From Calendula officinalis (lineage: Eukaryota; Streptophyta; Magnoliopsida; Asterales; Asteraceae), in assembly GCA_963853835.1 (NCBI GenBank), contig OY970832.1, positions 6,468,001 through 6,532,000 of the forward strand: DNA of 64,000 nucleotides. The letters run 5' to 3'. The notes below the pieces were generated by a model. That model was not told the DNA's origin. It made no database searches and saw nothing but the letters and a program-made list of their open reading frames with translations. Of this stretch, positions 61,150-64,000 are shown one piece after another. The position numbers and the translations under genes were made by a program. Positions within the stretch are counted from its first letter, which is position 1, and every line of letters begins with the position of its first letter.

Positions 61150-61560
61150 TCAATCTTCCTAATATTTACCTAGATCTTGCTTAATCCTTGAATAAAATCA
61201 CGAATTTTTAATCATTTATTAGTATCAGAGCGCAAGGTTTTCTCTCTAGTCTCTCTCTCTCACTATGATTTTTAGCTTAATCTTTACAATCATCCCCAAG
61301 TTAGTGATTCACAAATAGTCGAAACATTAACCTTTGAGTTTTCAGGTCAACTTCAAAACTTAACTATATTCTTCAAGTTTTACAAACATGAGAAACAATT
61401 AGGTAACTGTAATAACGTATCCACAACCACTACCACTACATCATGTTCATGGTACAATCGATATCAATCTAATGTAAATTCGTAGAACAGTTCATCCACA
61501 TTACAAGTTTAACTGTACCTTTTTTTCTTGAAAAGGAATTAATGTCCAAAAAACAATCAA
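61150..61560 (+). mobile_element. Possible LTR-retrotransposon remnant
   Basis: TTAGTATCAGAGCGCAAGG at 61220 is one base away from the usual TGGTATCAGAGC primer site, and is preceded by sequence resembling an LTR end. No domain can be read downstream and no LTR pair was found. Confidence 0.35.
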
Positions 61561-61712
61561 GTTGATCGAGAAATAGAATGATTTACCCGGACGAAATTAG
61601 AAGAAAAACTAAGCACAACGTGGTTCTAAAGTTGGAATCGAAGAAATTGTGTGGTTACGTACTCAATAGAAAATTTCTATGTTGTGTTTGTACAAAATTT
61701 TCTAAAATGGAC

Positions 61713-63040
61713 CTAACAGCAGCCACCTTTTCCTTTAGACTCATCTTGGTCAGGAACAAGTATCGTGGTTCCTTTCAGAGATGTGGTTTTCTCATCATCT
61801 CCCTCAGCATCCAGAGCTTTTTTGCCACGAATCTTATATATTTCTGTTAAAGTGTCTATAAATGCTTTTTCAACGTGTGTGGCGTCAAGCGCCGATGTTT
61901 CCATGAAATATAGGTTCTCTCTTTCTGAAAACTCTTGAGCATCTTCTGTCGGTACTGCCCGTAAATTTGCCAGGTCACATTTGTTTCCAATGAGCATGAT
62001 TACTATGTTTTTATCTGCATGATTTCTGAGTTCTTCGAGCCACCTCGTCATGTGGTCAAATGATTGGCGTTTGGTCATGTCGTAGACTAACATTGCACCA
62101 ACTGCTCCTCGGTAATATGCACTTGTCACTGCTCGGTATCTGAAAGACGGAATTATTCAATAACATTAGAAAATAATTATAAAGTCTTTTTTTTTTCCAG
62201 CAAAACATAATTATAAAGTCTGTCTCAAGAAAGCATTGTATCAATTAATTTTATGTAACGTACAAAGGGCATTTTTATGGAACAAAAGGAAAGAAGATAT
62301 ACGAAGTGAGAGTAAAAGTCTCTCAAATTAGATTAAACGAGCGGGTTTATGAGTAATTTTGTTTTGCACTCACATAATATGTTTGATTTTTTTTTATCTA
62401 AATCTAATTATTCGACTCTTAGATAATTTAATAATCATAAATATGTTAATCGACCCCAACGCATTCCCAAAAAAATATAAATTTATATCAAATTTGAACT
62501 ACTAACCAATCAAGACATATAATTATCATTATAAATAAGAATCAAAATTCCAACAGTAGTGATACAGAAGTAAGTGGATCAATTAAATATTGATAGACAG
62601 AACTGCTGAACATCAAAAACGAATTATTACAACTTTGATCGTAAGATAATCCGTCCAAAACACAAATCTAATTAAACACCCTCATGCTTAACTAAAAATC
62701 AAATTTTATATCTTTTTAAAGCATTACAGATCTGTAAGTTTAACTCCAAGATCGATCATAGGAGATTGTATGAATGTAATATTAGATCAAGAATTATAAA
62801 AAGGTGGACAAACCTCTCTTGACCAGCAGTATCCCAAATCTGGGCTCCCACCGTTTTCTGATCAATAAGCAAAGTTTTTGTTTGAAATTCAACCCCAATC
62901 GTCGCTTTTGAATCGACATTAAATTCATTTTTCGCAAAACGTGCGAGAAGTTGAGATTTACCAACAGCCGAGTCTCCGATCAATACAACCTTAAATACAT
63001 AATCGACCTTTGAATTCAAATCTCCAGGTGTATTCGACAT
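61713..63040 (-). CDS. RABA4-like small GTPase
   Basis: Two exons on the minus strand: 63040-62814 and 62139-61713, GT/AG intron of 674 bp that splits the Arg codon after GQE. 217 residues. P-loop GDSAVGKS (22-29), effector TIGVEFQT, DTAGQER, NKCD, ETSAL, and a C-terminal GKGGCC for double geranylgeranylation. RabA proteins mark the trans-Golgi/recycling compartment and direct vesicles to the plasma membrane or cell plate; RABA4 members act in polar growth. The start MSNTPGD at 63038-63040 is the first ATG in frame and gives the family's usual length. The only host gene in the window with no damage. Other RABA subgroups are possible, RABA4 the best fit. Confidence 0.93.
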
Positions 63041-63590
63041 TCTCAAACCCCCTACCAATTACAATAATTTATAATCTATTCGATCAACTTTAATTTCGTC
63101 AATCAATCATGCGGAAACCTTTTGGTCGGACTGTGATCGATCGATCCAAAAGATTAATTGTTTTCCAATTTCTTATGCAGTAAACGTGAATTTGTGAAAT
63201 AATTGCAGGGAATTTGAAGAATTAGATGTTAATTGTATATATGTGTGTGTGTTATCAGGGTTAGGGTTTGTGCATGGCATGCCGATCGTTTTGATCGAAA
63301 AGCTGTTGGAACAAAGCGGAGATGGGGGCCTGGGATGAATGAGCTAAGGCTTGTGCGGGACCCATAAACAGTTTTTCAAACATATCCACATCCGAAAATT
63401 AAATTAAATTAAAATTTTTCCAAAACCTAGAAAAAATACAAGAATAAATTTTTTTACCAAAACTATATTTCAACTAATTTTTATCATTTTGGAATTTCAA
63501 AGGCTATATAAGAAATCAATATGTATATTTTTTCTATTTTTTTTAAAAAAATCATTTTTTTCGGTTCCACCAGACGGTTCAATAGGGTAT
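63041..63590 (-). promoter_or_regulatory. Upstream region of the RABA4-like gene
   Basis: 5' UTR and promoter are expected here. A TATATATGTGTG stretch at 63236-63250 is about 200 bp above the ATG. No firm element assigned. Confidence 0.4.
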
Positions 63591-63592
63591 TA

Positions 63593-63958
63593 CAGTAAAA
63601 ACTCTTTAAATTAGTAACGTTGGGACCGGATAAATTTATTAATTAAGAGAGTTATTAATTTATCGATAAATTAATAATTATTAATTTAAAGAGTTTTTAA
63701 GTAATTATATTGAACATACCAATCAAAAACTATATTAATTTCGATAGAGTGTAATATATTTAATTTCAGTTTCTATGAGTTATTAATTTATGATTTTCTT
63801 GGGACCGAAAATTATAACGGGATTTCGCAAAAAATTATTATCTTATTATTTTATTGATTTTTTCAATTTTTTACATTGACCCAAGTCGGGACCGGACAAA
63901 TTTATTATTTTAGAGAGTATATTAATTTACCGAGTATTAAATTAAAGAGATTCTATTG
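63593..63958. mobile_element. Emigrant-like (pogo/mariner) MITE
   Basis: 366 bp with inverted ends CAGTAAAAACTCTTTAAATTA and CAATAGAATCTCTTTAATTTA, TA on each side (63591-63592 and 63959-63960). Internal GGGACCGGA and ATTAATTTACCG words are mirrored. Termini resemble the Arabidopsis Emigrant family. Non-coding. Confidence 0.85.
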
Positions 63959-64000
63959 TATGTCCAACTGGCCAGTTCCGACCAAGCTAAAATCATCGAT

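Overview
The window is nuclear DNA of a flowering plant, almost certainly a eudicot. Genes are intron-bearing (a TGA-class bZIP gene, CYP93-type P450s, a Rab GTPase), and between them lie stacked LTR retrotransposons, MITEs, SINEs, a Helitron end pair and AT-rich intergenic DNA. I cannot fix the family from sequence alone; an asterid is plausible. Only one host gene looks intact. The rest is gene relics and mobile DNA, much of it nested with readable target-site duplications (TSDs).

Layout. 1-5330: three long (TA)n runs alternating with two inverted-terminal-repeat elements, A (797-3261) and B (3409-5245). 5330-10200: dispersed repeats, a Stowaway-like MITE, and a nest in which an inverted-repeat element (7046-10197) holds a solo Tekay-type LTR (7135-9480) and a fold-back element (9530-9906). 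10863-19038: an eleven-exon TGA10-like bZIP gene that appears dead. A SINE sits in exon 1 and brings a stop, exon 8 has an extra base, and exon 9 has a 7-nt deletion. Its last intron holds a Pack-MULE candidate, another SINE, a Stowaway MITE split by a hAT-type MITE, and a further Stowaway. 19040-22600: duplicated scraps of the TGA last exon and of a P450, two SINEs and a small Helitron. 23111-48000: a CYP93 (CYP93A-like) cluster made only of broken copies: P1 (+), P2 (-), P3 (-, split by a Copia element) and P4 (-). Beside P3 lies a 102-bp inverted duplication of P450 coding sequence forming a near-perfect hairpin.

Three LTR retrotransposons are delimited to the base by TSDs: a Ty1/copia element (29273-34482, TSD GCATT), a Ty3/gypsy Tat-type element on the minus strand (35999-45815, TSD AATAT) with a spliced antisense ORF on the plus strand, and a Ty3/gypsy Tekay-type chromovirus (50025-58365, TSD CTTAA) with an uninterrupted 1536-residue polyprotein and nearly identical LTRs. 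The last is the youngest and may still be mobile.

58370-61600 is AT-rich with a tandem repeat and a possible retroelement remnant. 61713-63040 (minus) is an intact two-exon RABA4-like GTPase gene. An Emigrant/pogo-like MITE (63593-63958) closes the window. There is no operon logic here: the P450 copies are related by duplication, and the other features reflect successive insertions.
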